This document shows positions 27,130-35,971 of a stretch of 64,000 bases of DNA, in pieces (position 1 is the first letter of the stretch; each line of letters starts with the position of its first letter). Source of the stretch: Polaribacter sp. BAL334 (lineage in GTDB: Bacteria > Bacteroidota > Bacteroidia > Flavobacteriales > Flavobacteriaceae). The stretch lies in the NCBI RefSeq assembly GCF_015767435.1, contig NZ_JADWOV010000255.1, forward strand, positions 1 through 64,000, written 5' to 3'. Made by a program: the position numbers and the translations under genes. Below the pieces are notes generated by a model. It saw nothing but the letters and a program-made list of their open reading frames with translations, ran no database searches and had not been told where the DNA came from.

Positions 27130-27660
27130 ATGGATAAAAACACCACACTTTTGATTGAAAAAAGAAATGCAGAACTTTTTTTAAGACCACGTTTTTCAAT
27201 TGACTTACCAGCCAATTCTCAAAGTATCATCACGCTTTTTTCAGAAGTATTTAAGGCAAAAAAAACGACTTGCAGAGGGGTCATTGTAGATCATCATATT
27301 TTTATGAGTGTTCCTAAAAAAGAGGAGCATTTTTGGTCTCCACAATTGCATTTAGAAATTGTTGAAAAAGATAAAAATACTACTGAACTTAAGGGATTGT
27401 TTGGTCCTAAACCACAAGTTTGGACGTTCTTTATGTTCATTCATTTTGTGGTTGGTGTGTTGTTTTTGATTTTTGCAGCCATGTTATATTCCAAAATATC
27501 ATTGAAAGAAGCTATTATTTTTCCTTTGATGATGGTAATTTTATTACCAATTATTTGGATACTGCTTTATTTTTTTGGGACTATTGGGAAAGATACTGGC
27601 AAACCTCAAATTAAGTATTTGCATGATGTAATGATTCAAATTGTGACAAATCAACTTTGA
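27130..27660 (+). CDS. Uncharacterised membrane protein with two transmembrane helices
   Basis: 176 residues. An N-terminal soluble part (1-95) has no motif I recognise. Then come two hydrophobic helices (about 98-118 and 125-148) with a short charged loop between, and a C-terminal tail. There is no signal peptide. It starts in the der-era interval on the opposite strand and its 3' end overlaps the era stop by 10 bp, so the genes converge. It is probably a lineage-specific envelope protein. No function can be assigned. Confidence 0.75.
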   Translation: MDKNTTLLIEKRNAELFLRPRFSIDLPANSQSIITLFSEVFKAKKTTCRGVIVDHHIFMSVPKKEEHFWSPQLHLEIVEKDKNTTELKGLFGPKPQVWTFFMFIHFVVGVLFLIFAAMLYSKISLKEAIIFPLMMVILLPIIWILLYFFGTIGKDTGKPQIKYLHDVMIQIVTNQL

Positions 27661-28535
27661 TCGTATCCAAAACGTTTTAGTTGGTTTCTGTCACTTCGCC
27701 AATCTTTATTCACTTTCACATACAATTCAATAAATACTTTTTTCATAAAAAAGCGCTCCAAATCTTTTCGTGCTTCAGCGCCAACTCTTTTGATAGCAGT
27801 TCCTTTATGACCAATGATAATCCCTTTTTGGGTGTCTCTTTCCACCATAATTACGGAGCGAATTCGGACAATCGTTTCTTCTTCGATAAAACTTTCAGTT
27901 TCCACTTCTACAGAATACGGAATTTCCTTTTTGTAGTGCATCAGAATTTTTTCACGAATCTTTTCATTCACAAAAAAACGCTCAGGTTTGTCCGTTAATT
28001 GGTCTTTTGGATAGTATGGAGGTCCTTCTGGCAATAATTCAATGATTTTATAAAAAACCGTATCTACATTGAATCGTTCCAATGCTGAGATGATATATAC
28101 AAACGAATTAGGCACTTTTTCTCGCCAATAGGCAATTTTTTCAGCAACTTCTTCTTGGGTAGATTTATCAATTTTGTTCAATAATAAAATCACAGGAATT
28201 TTACTATTGATAATTTTATTGAAAAAGGCTTCGTTTTTTTGAGCAGTTTCTCCCACTTCCACCATGTAAATCAAGATGTCTGCATCATCCAAAGCGGATT
28301 TTACAAAATCCATCATAGAAGCCTGCAATTCATAAGCAGGTTTGATGATTCCTGGTGTATCAGAAAAAACAATTTGGTATTCTTCGTGATTGACGATGCC
28401 TAAAATTCGGTGTCTTGTGGTTTGCGCTTTTGGAGTGATAATGGACAATTTTTCGCCTACCAAAGCATTCATCAAAGTTGATTTTCCAACATTTGGATTT
28501 CCAATAATATTAACAAAACCAGCTTTGTGCATCAT
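27651..28535 (-). CDS. era: GTPase Era, 16S rRNA maturation
   Basis: 294 residues, the usual size. The G domain shows G-N-P-N-V-G-K-S-T, D-T-P-G and N-K-I-D. The C-terminal KH domain carries the G-H-K-G-T-A-I-K-R-V-G loop that binds the 3' end of 16S rRNA. ATG 28535 gives M-M-H-K-A-G-F, in line with the usual M-x-H-K-A-G-F start. A -7 box lies 15 bp upstream, and the divergent MFS gene shares this 113-bp region. Confidence 0.97.
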   Translation of the reverse strand: MMHKAGFVNIIGNPNVGKSTLMNALVGEKLSIITPKAQTTRHRILGIVNHEEYQIVFSDTPGIIKPAYELQASMMDFVKSALDDADILIYMVEVGETAQKNEAFFNKIINSKIPVILLLNKIDKSTQEEVAEKIAYWREKVPNSFVYIISALERFNVDTVFYKIIELLPEGPPYYPKDQLTDKPERFFVNEKIREKILMHYKKEIPYSVEVETESFIEEETIVRIRSVIMVERDTQKGIIIGHKGTAIKRVGAEARKDLERFFMKKVFIELYVKVNKDWRSDRNQLKRFGYDQS

Positions 28536-28550
28536 AATTGCAAATATAAA

Positions 28551-28558
28551 GAGTTTTA
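28551..28558 (-). promoter_or_regulatory. -7 box of the era promoter
   Basis: On the minus strand TATATTTG (TAnnTTTG) lies 15 bp before the era ATG. No clear -33 element. Confidence 0.45.
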
Positions 28559-28615
28559 TGAGTAATGAATACGTTTTATTGATGAATAATTGATAAAAGC
28601 CTTTTCGGATTTTTG

Positions 28616-28623
28616 TAAGTTTG
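28616..28623 (+). promoter_or_regulatory. -7 box of the MFS transporter promoter
   Basis: TAAGTTTG fits TAnnTTTG and is 25 bp before ATG 28649. A TTG at 28590-28592 is 23 bp upstream, a little beyond the usual spacing. Confidence 0.45.
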
Positions 28624-28648
28624 CACGCATTTTAAGTTTCCTTATTTT

Positions 28649-29785
28649 ATGGATGAAAAATTTACCCAACGAATTGCGTTGAGCACTTTCTTTTTTTTAT
28701 CAGGATTGACCTTTGCAAGTTGGGCTTCACGGATTCCAACCATCAAAACTTTTTTTGATTTGAATGAAGCTGAATTAGGCTCGTTGTTGTTAGCTATGCC
28801 CATAAGTTCATTGGTTGGAGTTCCTATTTCGGGTTGGTTAGTAGCCAAATTTGATAGTAGAAAACCACTATTGATTTCGTTTTTATTCTTCAATTTTACA
28901 TTGATTTGGATTGGATTTGCCACTTCAATTGCGTCATTACTAATTGGAATTAGTATGTTTTCATTCTTTATGAGAATTTTAAATATTTCAATCAATACCC
29001 AATCCATTGTTTTACAAAACAAGTATCAAAAACCCATAGTTGGGTCGTTTCATGGTTTGTGGAGTTTGGGAGGTTTGATGGGAGTTCTTTTTTCAACATT
29101 GATGGTAAAATGGCAAGTGAACATTGGAATTCATTTTACAGGCGTAGGAATTTTAACCAGTATTTTGATTGTAATTGCCTATTTTTATATCATTAAAAAT
29201 GACAAATCACCCACAGGAAATAAAATTATTTTTGGAAAACCAGATCCATTTATTTTAACACTTGGACTCATTATTTTTTTAGCAGCTATTTGTGAAGGAG
29301 GAATGTTTGATTGGAGTGGTGTGTATTTTAAAGAAGTTATCAACGAGGATGTTTTTACACTAGGATACCTTTCATTTATGGCTTGCATGGCATTATCAAG
29401 ATTTTTTTCAGATAAATTTATTGTAAGATTTGGCATCAAAAAAACCTATCTTTTTAGTGCAATTACGATTCAAATAGGCATTTTAATTGCCATTTTATTT
29501 CCATTTTTCTGGACAGCTCTGCTTGGGTTTTGTTTGGTAGGTTTTGGCACAGCAGCTATTTTTCCTATGACATTTGCTTTGGCAGGAACCTCCAAAAAAT
29601 ATTCTCCAGGTATGGCAATCTCTATCATTTCGACGTTTGGTATTGTTGGAATGTTTGTTGGACCGCCATTGATTGGTTATTTAGCACATGCCTTTGGTTT
29701 GCAAAAAGCTTTCTTGGTTTTTGTTGTTGGAGGCTTTTTGATAATTCCAATTTCACGATTATTTTTTAAAACACAAACACAATAA
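28649..29785 (+). CDS. MFS transporter
   Basis: 378 residues with about 12 hydrophobic helices and no signal peptide, so an inner-membrane carrier. The start F-A-S-W-A-S-R-I-P-T-I-K and the inner repeats resemble the YbjJ/fucose-permease-like branch of the major facilitator superfamily. P-I-S-S-L-V-G-V-P-I-S-G-W-L-V-A-K-F lies in the usual loop 2-3 region. The substrate cannot be told, though relatives are often linked to sugars or act as exporters. It is monocistronic between the era region and the initiator tRNA. Confidence 0.85.
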   Translation: MDEKFTQRIALSTFFFLSGLTFASWASRIPTIKTFFDLNEAELGSLLLAMPISSLVGVPISGWLVAKFDSRKPLLISFLFFNFTLIWIGFATSIASLLIGISMFSFFMRILNISINTQSIVLQNKYQKPIVGSFHGLWSLGGLMGVLFSTLMVKWQVNIGIHFTGVGILTSILIVIAYFYIIKNDKSPTGNKIIFGKPDPFILTLGLIIFLAAICEGGMFDWSGVYFKEVINEDVFTLGYLSFMACMALSRFFSDKFIVRFGIKKTYLFSAITIQIGILIAILFPFFWTALLGFCLVGFGTAAIFPMTFALAGTSKKYSPGMAISIISTFGIVGMFVGPPLIGYLAHAFGLQKAFLVFVVGGFLIIPISRLFFKTQTQ

Positions 29786-29815
29786 AACACAGCAAATAAA
29801 AAACACTAAATAAAA

Positions 29816-29848
29816 TTTGGAGTTTAGTTGTGAACTGTTGTATCTTTG
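29816..29848 (+). promoter_or_regulatory. Promoter of the initiator tRNA gene
   Basis: TTTG at 29816-29819, a 21-bp spacer, then TATCTTTG at 29841-29848. This is a full match to the Bacteroidota consensus TTTG-N19-21-TAnnTTTG, ending 10 bp before the tRNA. Confidence 0.8.
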
Positions 29849-29858
29849 CAATCCAAAT

Positions 29859-29931
<73 letters not shown>

Positions 29932-29938
29932 CTAGTAG

Positions 29939-29977
29939 AACCTTCAACTTTTTGTTTGAAGGTTTTTCTTTTTTTAT
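29939..29977 (+). terminator. Terminator of the initiator tRNA
   Basis: AACCTTCAA (29939-29947) pairs with TTGAAGGTT (29956-29964) and a long T-rich run follows. It starts 8 bp after the tRNA. Confidence 0.85.
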
Positions 29978-30061
29978 AGTAAGTTAAATACTTAAAGAAT
30001 TAAATTTCTCCAATTCTTTACTAATTAAGTTAGATAATTTTTCTGTTTCCACTACTAAAAC

Positions 30062-30098
30062 AAAAAAGACAAGTTTTTCTTAAACCTGTCTTTTTTTT
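30062..30098 (-). terminator. Terminator downstream of the SGNH hydrolase gene
   Basis: AAAAAAGACA (30062-30071) pairs with TGTCTTTTTT (30087-30096), and inner GTTT/AAAC pairs extend the stem. Flanking A and T runs allow use in both directions. With the tRNA and its terminator it fills the gap 29786-30135. The rest of that gap (29978-30061) is AT-rich with nothing recognisable. Confidence 0.75.
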
Positions 30099-30135
30099 AT
30101 TTTTAGAACAGCATATTACATTTGTAAAAATTGTT

Positions 30136-30870
30136 CTAATTCTGAATCTTTTCAATTGCAAAAGGCAAAATTCTTCCAACAAATTTGGTGTAAGCTAACT
30201 CAGATGGATGCAAATTATCTGAGGCTACTAAAGCTGTATTTGTGAGGCCTTCGCGAGTGATATCAGTAATATTCACAAAGGTAATTCCATTAGCTTCGCA
30301 ATAATTTTTTGCAAAATTGTTGTAGTTGTCAATTTCTGTTGAAATAGTAGTATTTCCTCTTCCAAAAGGCGTAAATGCATAATCAGGAATTGAAACAACA
30401 ATTACATTTTGCTTGTCGTTATTGGTTGCTTTAATGGCTTCATTCACTAATTTTGGAAATTCTGTTTCATAAATTGAAAAATCTCTGCGTTGATATTGGT
30501 TATTTACACCAATCAAAAGTGTTACTAAATCATAATCAGAAGTACTATTTTCTGCATCAATTGCAGCTATTAAACTGGTTGTTGTCCAGCCTGTTTTGGC
30601 AATTACTTTTAGTTCGATAGTAGTTTCTGATCCAAATTCTTTCAGAATACTATCTTTTAATTGTTCAGGAAGTTTACATTTTTCGCAGACACTTTCTCCA
30701 ATGGTATAACTATCTCCAAGGGAGAGGATTTTTAAGTTTTTCTTAGAATTGGTATCTTCTATTGGCTCATCATCTGGAATAATTATTTCTTGAGAAGTTT
30801 CTTCTTCCAACGTATTTCCGCAAGAAAAAACAATCAAAATAGCTACAAAAAATATCCAATAATGTTTCAT
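30136..30870 (-). CDS. SGNH/GDSL-type hydrolase, lipoprotein
   Basis: 244 residues from ATG 30870. A lipobox at V-F-S-C gives Cys17, so the enzyme is anchored in the envelope. A TTG at 30885 would add five residues before the signal and is unlikely. Block I L-G-D-S-Y carries the nucleophile Ser54, L-I-G-V-N-N takes the place of the G-x-N-D block, and D-N-L-H-P-S-E supplies Asp and His. The family hydrolyses esters or removes acetyl groups from carbohydrates. It follows the acyl-CoA dehydrogenase gene by 15 bp, so it is probably cotranscribed. Confidence 0.87.
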   Translation of the reverse strand: MKHYWIFFVAILIVFSCGNTLEEETSQEIIIPDDEPIEDTNSKKNLKILSLGDSYTIGESVCEKCKLPEQLKDSILKEFGSETTIELKVIAKTGWTTTSLIAAIDAENSTSDYDLVTLLIGVNNQYQRRDFSIYETEFPKLVNEAIKATNNDKQNVIVVSIPDYAFTPFGRGNTTISTEIDNYNNFAKNYCEANGITFVNITDITREGLTNTALVASDNLHPSELAYTKFVGRILPFAIEKIQN

Positions 30871-30885
30871 AAAAATAGAATTCAA

Positions 30886-32064
30886 TTACTTAAATGCATT
30901 CAATCCAGTAATGTCTAATCCAGTGATTAACAAGTGAATATCGTGAGTTCCTTCATAAGTAATGACACTTTCAAGGTTCATAGAATGACGCATAATGGAG
31001 TATTCTCCTGTAATTCCCATGCCACCTAAAATTTGTCTTGCTTCGCGAGCTACGTTGATGGCCATAGCAACATTATTTCTTTTTGCCATTGATATTTGAG
31101 CAGAAGTAGCTTTCCCTTCGTTTCTTAAAACACCCAATCTCCAAGCTAATAATTGCGCTTTGGTAATTTCGGTAATCATTTCTGCTAATTTTTTTTGTTG
31201 CAATTGAAATTGACCAATTGGTTTTCCAAATTGTTCTCGCTCTTTTGCATATCGTAAAGCGGTGTCATAACAATCCATGGCAGCACCAATGGCGCCCCAA
31301 GCAATTCCAAAACGAGCAGAATCTAAACATAGCAAAGGAGCTCCCAAACCAGATTTATTGGGTAATAAATTTTCCTTTGGCACTTTTACATTATCAAAAA
31401 TCAATTCTCCTGTTGATGAAGCACGCAAAGACCATTTGTTGTGCGTTTCTGGCGTTGAAAATCCTTCCATGCCTCGTTCTACAATCAAGCCATGAATTCT
31501 TCCTTCTTCATTTTTTGCCCAAACAACAGCAATTTGCGCAAAAGGCGCATTCGAAATCCACATTTTTGCGCCATTCAATAGATAATGATCACCCATATCT
31601 TTGAATTTAGTTTCCATATTTCCTGGATTTGATCCGTGATTTGGCTCAGTCAACCCAAAACAACCCATCCATTCTCCTGAGGCCAATTTGGGTAAATATT
31701 TTTTACGTTGTGCTTCATTTCCAAATTTATAAATGGGATACATCACCAAAGAGGATTGCACAGAAGCTGTTGAACGCACACCAGAATCTCCACGCTCTAT
31801 TTCTTGCATTATCAAACCATACGCAATTTGATCTAAACCTGCACCTCCATATTCCTCAGGAATATAAGGACCAAAAGCGCCAATATCAGCCAAACCTTGA
31901 ATGATTTGTGTTGGAAATTCAGCTTTTTGCGCATATTCTTCTATGATAGGGGAAACATCGCGTTTTACCCAATCACGAGCAGCTTCTCTCACTAATTTGT
32001 GCTCTTCAGTCAATAAATCATCAATGTTATAATAATCAGGTGGTTGAAAGTTATCTGGTTTCAT
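30886..32064 (-). CDS. Acyl-CoA dehydrogenase, glutaryl-CoA dehydrogenase-like
   Basis: 392 residues from ATG 32064. The in-frame GTG at 32091 is rejected because it lies in the -7 box. The flavin enzyme shows D-S-G-V-R-S-x-x-S-V-Q-S-S-L-V, W-I-S-N-A, W-G-A-I-G-A-A-M-D and the C-terminal Y-E-G-T-H-D-I-H with the catalytic Glu of the glutaryl-CoA type. It would oxidise and decarboxylate glutaryl-CoA to crotonyl-CoA in lysine/tryptophan breakdown, in the cytoplasm. The substrate is inferred from similarity of these blocks. Confidence 0.88.
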   Translation of the reverse strand: MKPDNFQPPDYYNIDDLLTEEHKLVREAARDWVKRDVSPIIEEYAQKAEFPTQIIQGLADIGAFGPYIPEEYGGAGLDQIAYGLIMQEIERGDSGVRSTASVQSSLVMYPIYKFGNEAQRKKYLPKLASGEWMGCFGLTEPNHGSNPGNMETKFKDMGDHYLLNGAKMWISNAPFAQIAVVWAKNEEGRIHGLIVERGMEGFSTPETHNKWSLRASSTGELIFDNVKVPKENLLPNKSGLGAPLLCLDSARFGIAWGAIGAAMDCYDTALRYAKEREQFGKPIGQFQLQQKKLAEMITEITKAQLLAWRLGVLRNEGKATSAQISMAKRNNVAMAINVAREARQILGGMGITGEYSIMRHSMNLESVITYEGTHDIHLLITGLDITGLNAFK

Positions 32065-32090
32065 TTGTTGGGTTTTATTCAATTTTACCA

Positions 32091-32098
32091 CAAATTTA
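32091..32098 (-). promoter_or_regulatory. -7 box of the acyl-CoA dehydrogenase promoter
   Basis: On the minus strand TAAATTTG fits TAnnTTTG, 26 bp before ATG 32064. It overlaps the alternative GTG start and thereby argues against it. Confidence 0.45.
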
Positions 32099-32226
32099 TT
32101 GAAAAAAGCATAAAAAGAAACTGTTTTTTTAAGAATTAAATAATCAATTTTTATAAAAATAATTTTTTTAAATCAATAGCAATGGATTCCTTTTTTATTG
32201 CGAAAAGTCTGTTTAAGTTTGTTGCA

Positions 32227-32622
32227 ATGAAATTAACCCTAGGAAAACAAGAACGTTTAAAGAGCAGAAAACTCATTGAAAAGCTTTTTTTAGATGGAAA
32301 ATCTGTAAAAAATTTTCCATTAAGAATGGTTTTTTTACAAACTTCGCATACTTCTTTATTTCCAATTCAGGCAGCATTTTCAGTTCCGAAACGAAATTTT
32401 AAAAGAGCTGTTGATCGGAATCGAATCAAAAGATTGTTGCGAGAAACCTATCGTTTACAGAAAGAAATTGTATATTCGAAAGTAGAAAAACCAACAATTT
32501 GTATGATTTCGTATATTGGAAAAGAAGAACTTTCATATGAAATACTTTTTTCAAAAATGACCCATTTACTGAATTTATTGATCAAAGAAACCACAAAAAA
32601 TGATGAAAAACCTCACATCTAA
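32227..32622 (+). CDS. rnpA: Ribonuclease P protein component
   Basis: 131 residues from ATG 32227, the usual size. An in-frame ATG at 32182 would add a 15-residue hydrophobic head not typical for the family. The motif F-S-V-P-K-R-N-F-K-R-A-V-D-R-N-R-I-K-R is the RNR signature that binds the P RNA. It supports 5' processing of pre-tRNAs. The S41 protease gene starts within it (23-bp overlap), so the two are translationally coupled. rpmH is not adjacent here. Confidence 0.94.
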   Translation: MKLTLGKQERLKSRKLIEKLFLDGKSVKNFPLRMVFLQTSHTSLFPIQAAFSVPKRNFKRAVDRNRIKRLLRETYRLQKEIVYSKVEKPTICMISYIGKEELSYEILFSKMTHLLNLLIKETTKNDEKPHI

Positions 32623-34237
32623 AAGAACTGTTTTTACAATTATTCTGATTGGGATGCTATTTTTATCCTTTTCATTCAAATCAAATTTCTTCGAAATTGC
32701 CAAGCAAATCGAAATTTACAATACGCTTTTCAAAGAACTAAATATGTATTATGTGGATGAAATAAATCCTGCTGAATTGACTGAAAAAGCGATTAAAAAT
32801 ACCTTGAGTTCCTTAGATCCCTATACCAATTTTTATAATGAACAAGATGTAGAAAACGCAAAAATTGCCAGAGAAGGAGAATATGGTGGAGTGGGAGTCA
32901 ATGTTTTTTACACCAAAGAAGGCATTCATATTCGGGAAATTTACAAAGGATTTTCAGCGGATAAAGCTGGATTAAAACCTGGAGATATCATCATTTCTGT
33001 AGACAATCAATCATTGAAAAACATGAATTCAGCCCAACAATCTGAGTTTTTAAAAGGAGTTCCTGGAAGCAAAATTTCTGTGGAAATGAATCGTCAAGGA
33101 AAAATTTTTAAAAAAGAGCTTAGCAGAGAAAAAGTCATTATGGATGCTGTTCCATTTTCTGAAATGATTGACGCTGAAACTGGATATATTGTCTTAACAC
33201 AATTCAATGAAAAAGCTTCATCCGAAGTGAAAAAAGCCTTTAAAGAATTGCAAAAAAAAGGCATGAAAAAATTGGTTTTTGACTTGCGTTCCAATCCTGG
33301 AGGATCACTTTTAGAGGCAATCAATATTTCTAATTTCTTTATCCCGAAAGGGAAAACAATTGTTTCAACCAAAGCAAAAGTGAAAAGTTTGAGTACGATT
33401 TACAGAGCTTCTAATGAGCCTTTAGACCTAGAAATTCCTATAGTTGTTTTGATCAATAGACGTTCTGCTTCTGCTTCTGAAATTGTGAGTGGTGCATTGC
33501 AAGATTATGACAGAGCTGTGATTATGGGCGAACGTTCTTTTGGGAAAGGCTTGGTGCAACGTTACAGAGAGTTGACTTATGGAACGCAATTAAAAGTTAC
33601 GATTTCAAAATATTATACGCCAAGTGGACGTTGTATTCAAGAATTGGATTATACAAATAGAGACCCAAAAACAGGGGAAGTTCCCAAGTTTTCGGACAAA
33701 ACTGTGAATGCGTTTAAAACTGAAAATGGGAGAACAGTGTTTGATGGTGGTGGTGTTTTGCCTGATGTAGCTATTGTTACCTCTAAAAGATTGCCACTTA
33801 CAGACAATTTGTTGGATTCAAAAGCTATTTTTAACTACGGAGTACATTATATGTATCAAAATCCAGCAATTACATCTTTAGATAATTTTCGATTTTCAAC
33901 AACTGATTTTAAAGATTTTACCAATTTTTTAATTACAGATACCACTTTTATAACCCAACAAGAAAAACTTTTTCAGGATGCTTTTGAAGCTTCCAAAGAC
34001 ATCGAAATCAATAAAGAATATCAGAAAATTAAAGAAAAGTTAGCGCAGGTTAAAATTAGTGAAGTTGCTAAAAATGAGGATATTATTACTGAAGTTATCA
34101 AAGAAGAACTCTTGAAAAATTATTTTTACGAGGAAGGATGGTTTCAATATCAACTAAAAAATGATAAAACAATTTTGCAAGCAGTGCAACTTTTAAAAAA
34201 CAGTGCCAAATACAATCAAATATTATCGGGGAAATAA
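32600..34237 (+). CDS. S41 family C-terminal processing peptidase
   Basis: 545 residues. One N-terminal signal or anchor (about 12-27), a PDZ domain (G-G-V-G-V-N through K-P-G-D-I-I, about 90-170), then the S41 catalytic core with R-R-S-A-S-A-S-E (Ser near 291) and F-G-K-G-L-V-Q (Lys316), the Ser-Lys dyad. The C-terminal about 170 residues are helical. It acts in the periplasm and trims or degrades proteins from the C-terminus. ATG 32600 overlaps rnpA; the ATG three bases later is also possible. Confidence 0.94.
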   Translation: MMKNLTSKRTVFTIILIGMLFLSFSFKSNFFEIAKQIEIYNTLFKELNMYYVDEINPAELTEKAIKNTLSSLDPYTNFYNEQDVENAKIAREGEYGGVGVNVFYTKEGIHIREIYKGFSADKAGLKPGDIIISVDNQSLKNMNSAQQSEFLKGVPGSKISVEMNRQGKIFKKELSREKVIMDAVPFSEMIDAETGYIVLTQFNEKASSEVKKAFKELQKKGMKKLVFDLRSNPGGSLLEAINISNFFIPKGKTIVSTKAKVKSLSTIYRASNEPLDLEIPIVVLINRRSASASEIVSGALQDYDRAVIMGERSFGKGLVQRYRELTYGTQLKVTISKYYTPSGRCIQELDYTNRDPKTGEVPKFSDKTVNAFKTENGRTVFDGGGVLPDVAIVTSKRLPLTDNLLDSKAIFNYGVHYMYQNPAITSLDNFRFSTTDFKDFTNFLITDTTFITQQEKLFQDAFEASKDIEINKEYQKIKEKLAQVKISEVAKNEDIITEVIKEELLKNYFYEEGWFQYQLKNDKTILQAVQLLKNSAKYNQILSGK

Positions 34238-34266
34238 TTTTATCTTGCAGCCCAAAAATTACACTT

Positions 34267-35946
34267 ATGAAACCAATCAGAAGTTTAGAACGAACAAGAG
34301 CACAAGAATCAACCAATGCAATTGAAAAATTATACATTTCAATGCGTCATTTATTCACAAGAGGATTTTACAAACCTATGGGAATTTCGGGTGAAACCTT
34401 GCGAAAATCACTCTTATTGTTACGTCCTGAAATTTATGGTTCTATTGCTGAAGATAGAATTGAATTGAATGGATTGGTGTATGTAATTGAACGTTTGCCT
34501 GAAGGAATTGAAGAATGTCAATTTATCAATTTAACTACGGATGAAGGTTATAAAAGTTCTCATTTCAAGGCTATTGTTCCTCCAAAAAGAAGACGAAATT
34601 GCTACAGAATAGACAAAGACCAAATGAATATTGAGATTACAAGAGGAAGATCAGAAATCTATGATATATTAACTCATTTGACTTTTTTATACATTGAATC
34701 TCACAAAATCCAACAAAGAATTTCTATCAATGAAGGGGAAGATTATATCCGAGAATGGAAATATTTAGAAGAAATTGTTTTGTATCAAAAACCGATTTCT
34801 GAAAATGAAAAAGAAGTCTTAATAGTTCATTTAGGAAATATTTTAGGACGCACTTTTGAGGAAGTTTCTGCGGTTTACAACACTTTTTCAACAGAACAAC
34901 ATCCTCATAAATTTTTCAATTTGATTTATTGGTTAGGAAAATTGGCCATCAATGAAGTGGAAGAATCAAAAAAACGAACGATTACATTTAGTTCTGTTTT
35001 GATTGAAGAAATTGGACATCACATTTATGGTGAAATTTGGGCAAATGAAATAAAGAAAATTCTGAAAGAAAATAATTTATTACACAGACCAATTCATATC
35101 ATCAGTGCAAATATGCACAGTGTGATGAATTCTATATATGCAAAAAATGCGCTTCCTGAAGAGGCGAAAAAGCATCAAGATTTTAATTTATTTAGATTGC
35201 TTAGCACTACAGACAGCAAAGTATTGCAACAAAAAGTAAAAGAATTTGCTACAGAAAATGGATTGATTTCTGTGGATGATACTTCAGGAACCAATATTGA
35301 TGTACAAATTATTGATACCAATAAAATAAACTTTGATGTTTTTTCGTTTGATAAAAAGGATTTATTAGATGAGAATCCTGTAATTTTGGTAATGGATTAC
35401 GCTTTTGGTGAGCAAGCATTTGAAACCATGGACGAATTGCTAAAACCATTGAAAAAAGACGGAAAAAAAATACATTTGGATGTGCAATCAATTTCTATTA
35501 TGGGAAAAGCAGGGATTTTAGAAGGAGGAAAAGGAGATATCATGATTCCAACTTCCCATATTTTTGAAGGAACTGCTGATAATTATCCTTTTGATAATGA
35601 GCTTTCTAAATCGGATTTAGAAGGATTTGGAGTAAAAGTTTATGATGGCGCCATGATTACTGTGTTAGGAACATCACTTCAAAACAGAGATTTATTAAAA
35701 TTCTTCCACGATTCTACTTGGAATGTAATTGGATTGGAAATGGAAGGCGCACATTATCAAAAAGCCATTCAATCTGCATCAAAAATTAGAGGAAATATTT
35801 CAGAAAATGTGAAAGTTAGGTATGCTTATTATGCTTCTGATAATCCAATAGAAACTGGTGCCACATTGGCTTCAGGAGGTTTAGGTATGACTGGAGTTGT
35901 ACCAACATATGCCATCACACAAAGAATTTTAGAACAAATTTTATAA
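34267..35946 (+). CDS. Uncharacterised Bacteroidota protein (DUF6909-like) with a nucleoside-phosphorylase-like C-terminal half
   Basis: 559 residues, no signal or membrane segment. The N-terminal about 240 residues are mostly helical and contain no motif I recognise. From about residue 370 the pattern is that of an alpha/beta enzyme, and V-I-G-L-E-M-E-G-A near residue 490 is like the M-E-G/A loop with which nucleoside phosphorylases and MTA/SAH nucleosidases hold ribose. G-A-T-L-A-S-G-G-L-G-M-T-G follows. Activity is not shown. It ends 25 bp before the wzz-like gene and may be transcribed with the polysaccharide locus, but could be housekeeping. The DUF name is from memory of the family and needs a profile search. 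Confidence 0.7.
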   Translation: MKPIRSLERTRAQESTNAIEKLYISMRHLFTRGFYKPMGISGETLRKSLLLLRPEIYGSIAEDRIELNGLVYVIERLPEGIEECQFINLTTDEGYKSSHFKAIVPPKRRRNCYRIDKDQMNIEITRGRSEIYDILTHLTFLYIESHKIQQRISINEGEDYIREWKYLEEIVLYQKPISENEKEVLIVHLGNILGRTFEEVSAVYNTFSTEQHPHKFFNLIYWLGKLAINEVEESKKRTITFSSVLIEEIGHHIYGEIWANEIKKILKENNLLHRPIHIISANMHSVMNSIYAKNALPEEAKKHQDFNLFRLLSTTDSKVLQQKVKEFATENGLISVDDTSGTNIDVQIIDTNKINFDVFSFDKKDLLDENPVILVMDYAFGEQAFETMDELLKPLKKDGKKIHLDVQSISIMGKAGILEGGKGDIMIPTSHIFEGTADNYPFDNELSKSDLEGFGVKVYDGAMITVLGTSLQNRDLLKFFHDSTWNVIGLEMEGAHYQKAIQSASKIRGNISENVKVRYAYYASDNPIETGATLASGGLGMTGVVPTYAITQRILEQIL

Positions 35947-35971
35947 GAAATTAAAAACGAATCAAACTAAA

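Noticed and set aside
32182..32226. Longer rnpA start at ATG 32182
   Set aside because: It would add a hydrophobic 15-residue head not typical of RnpA. ATG 32227 gives the usual length.
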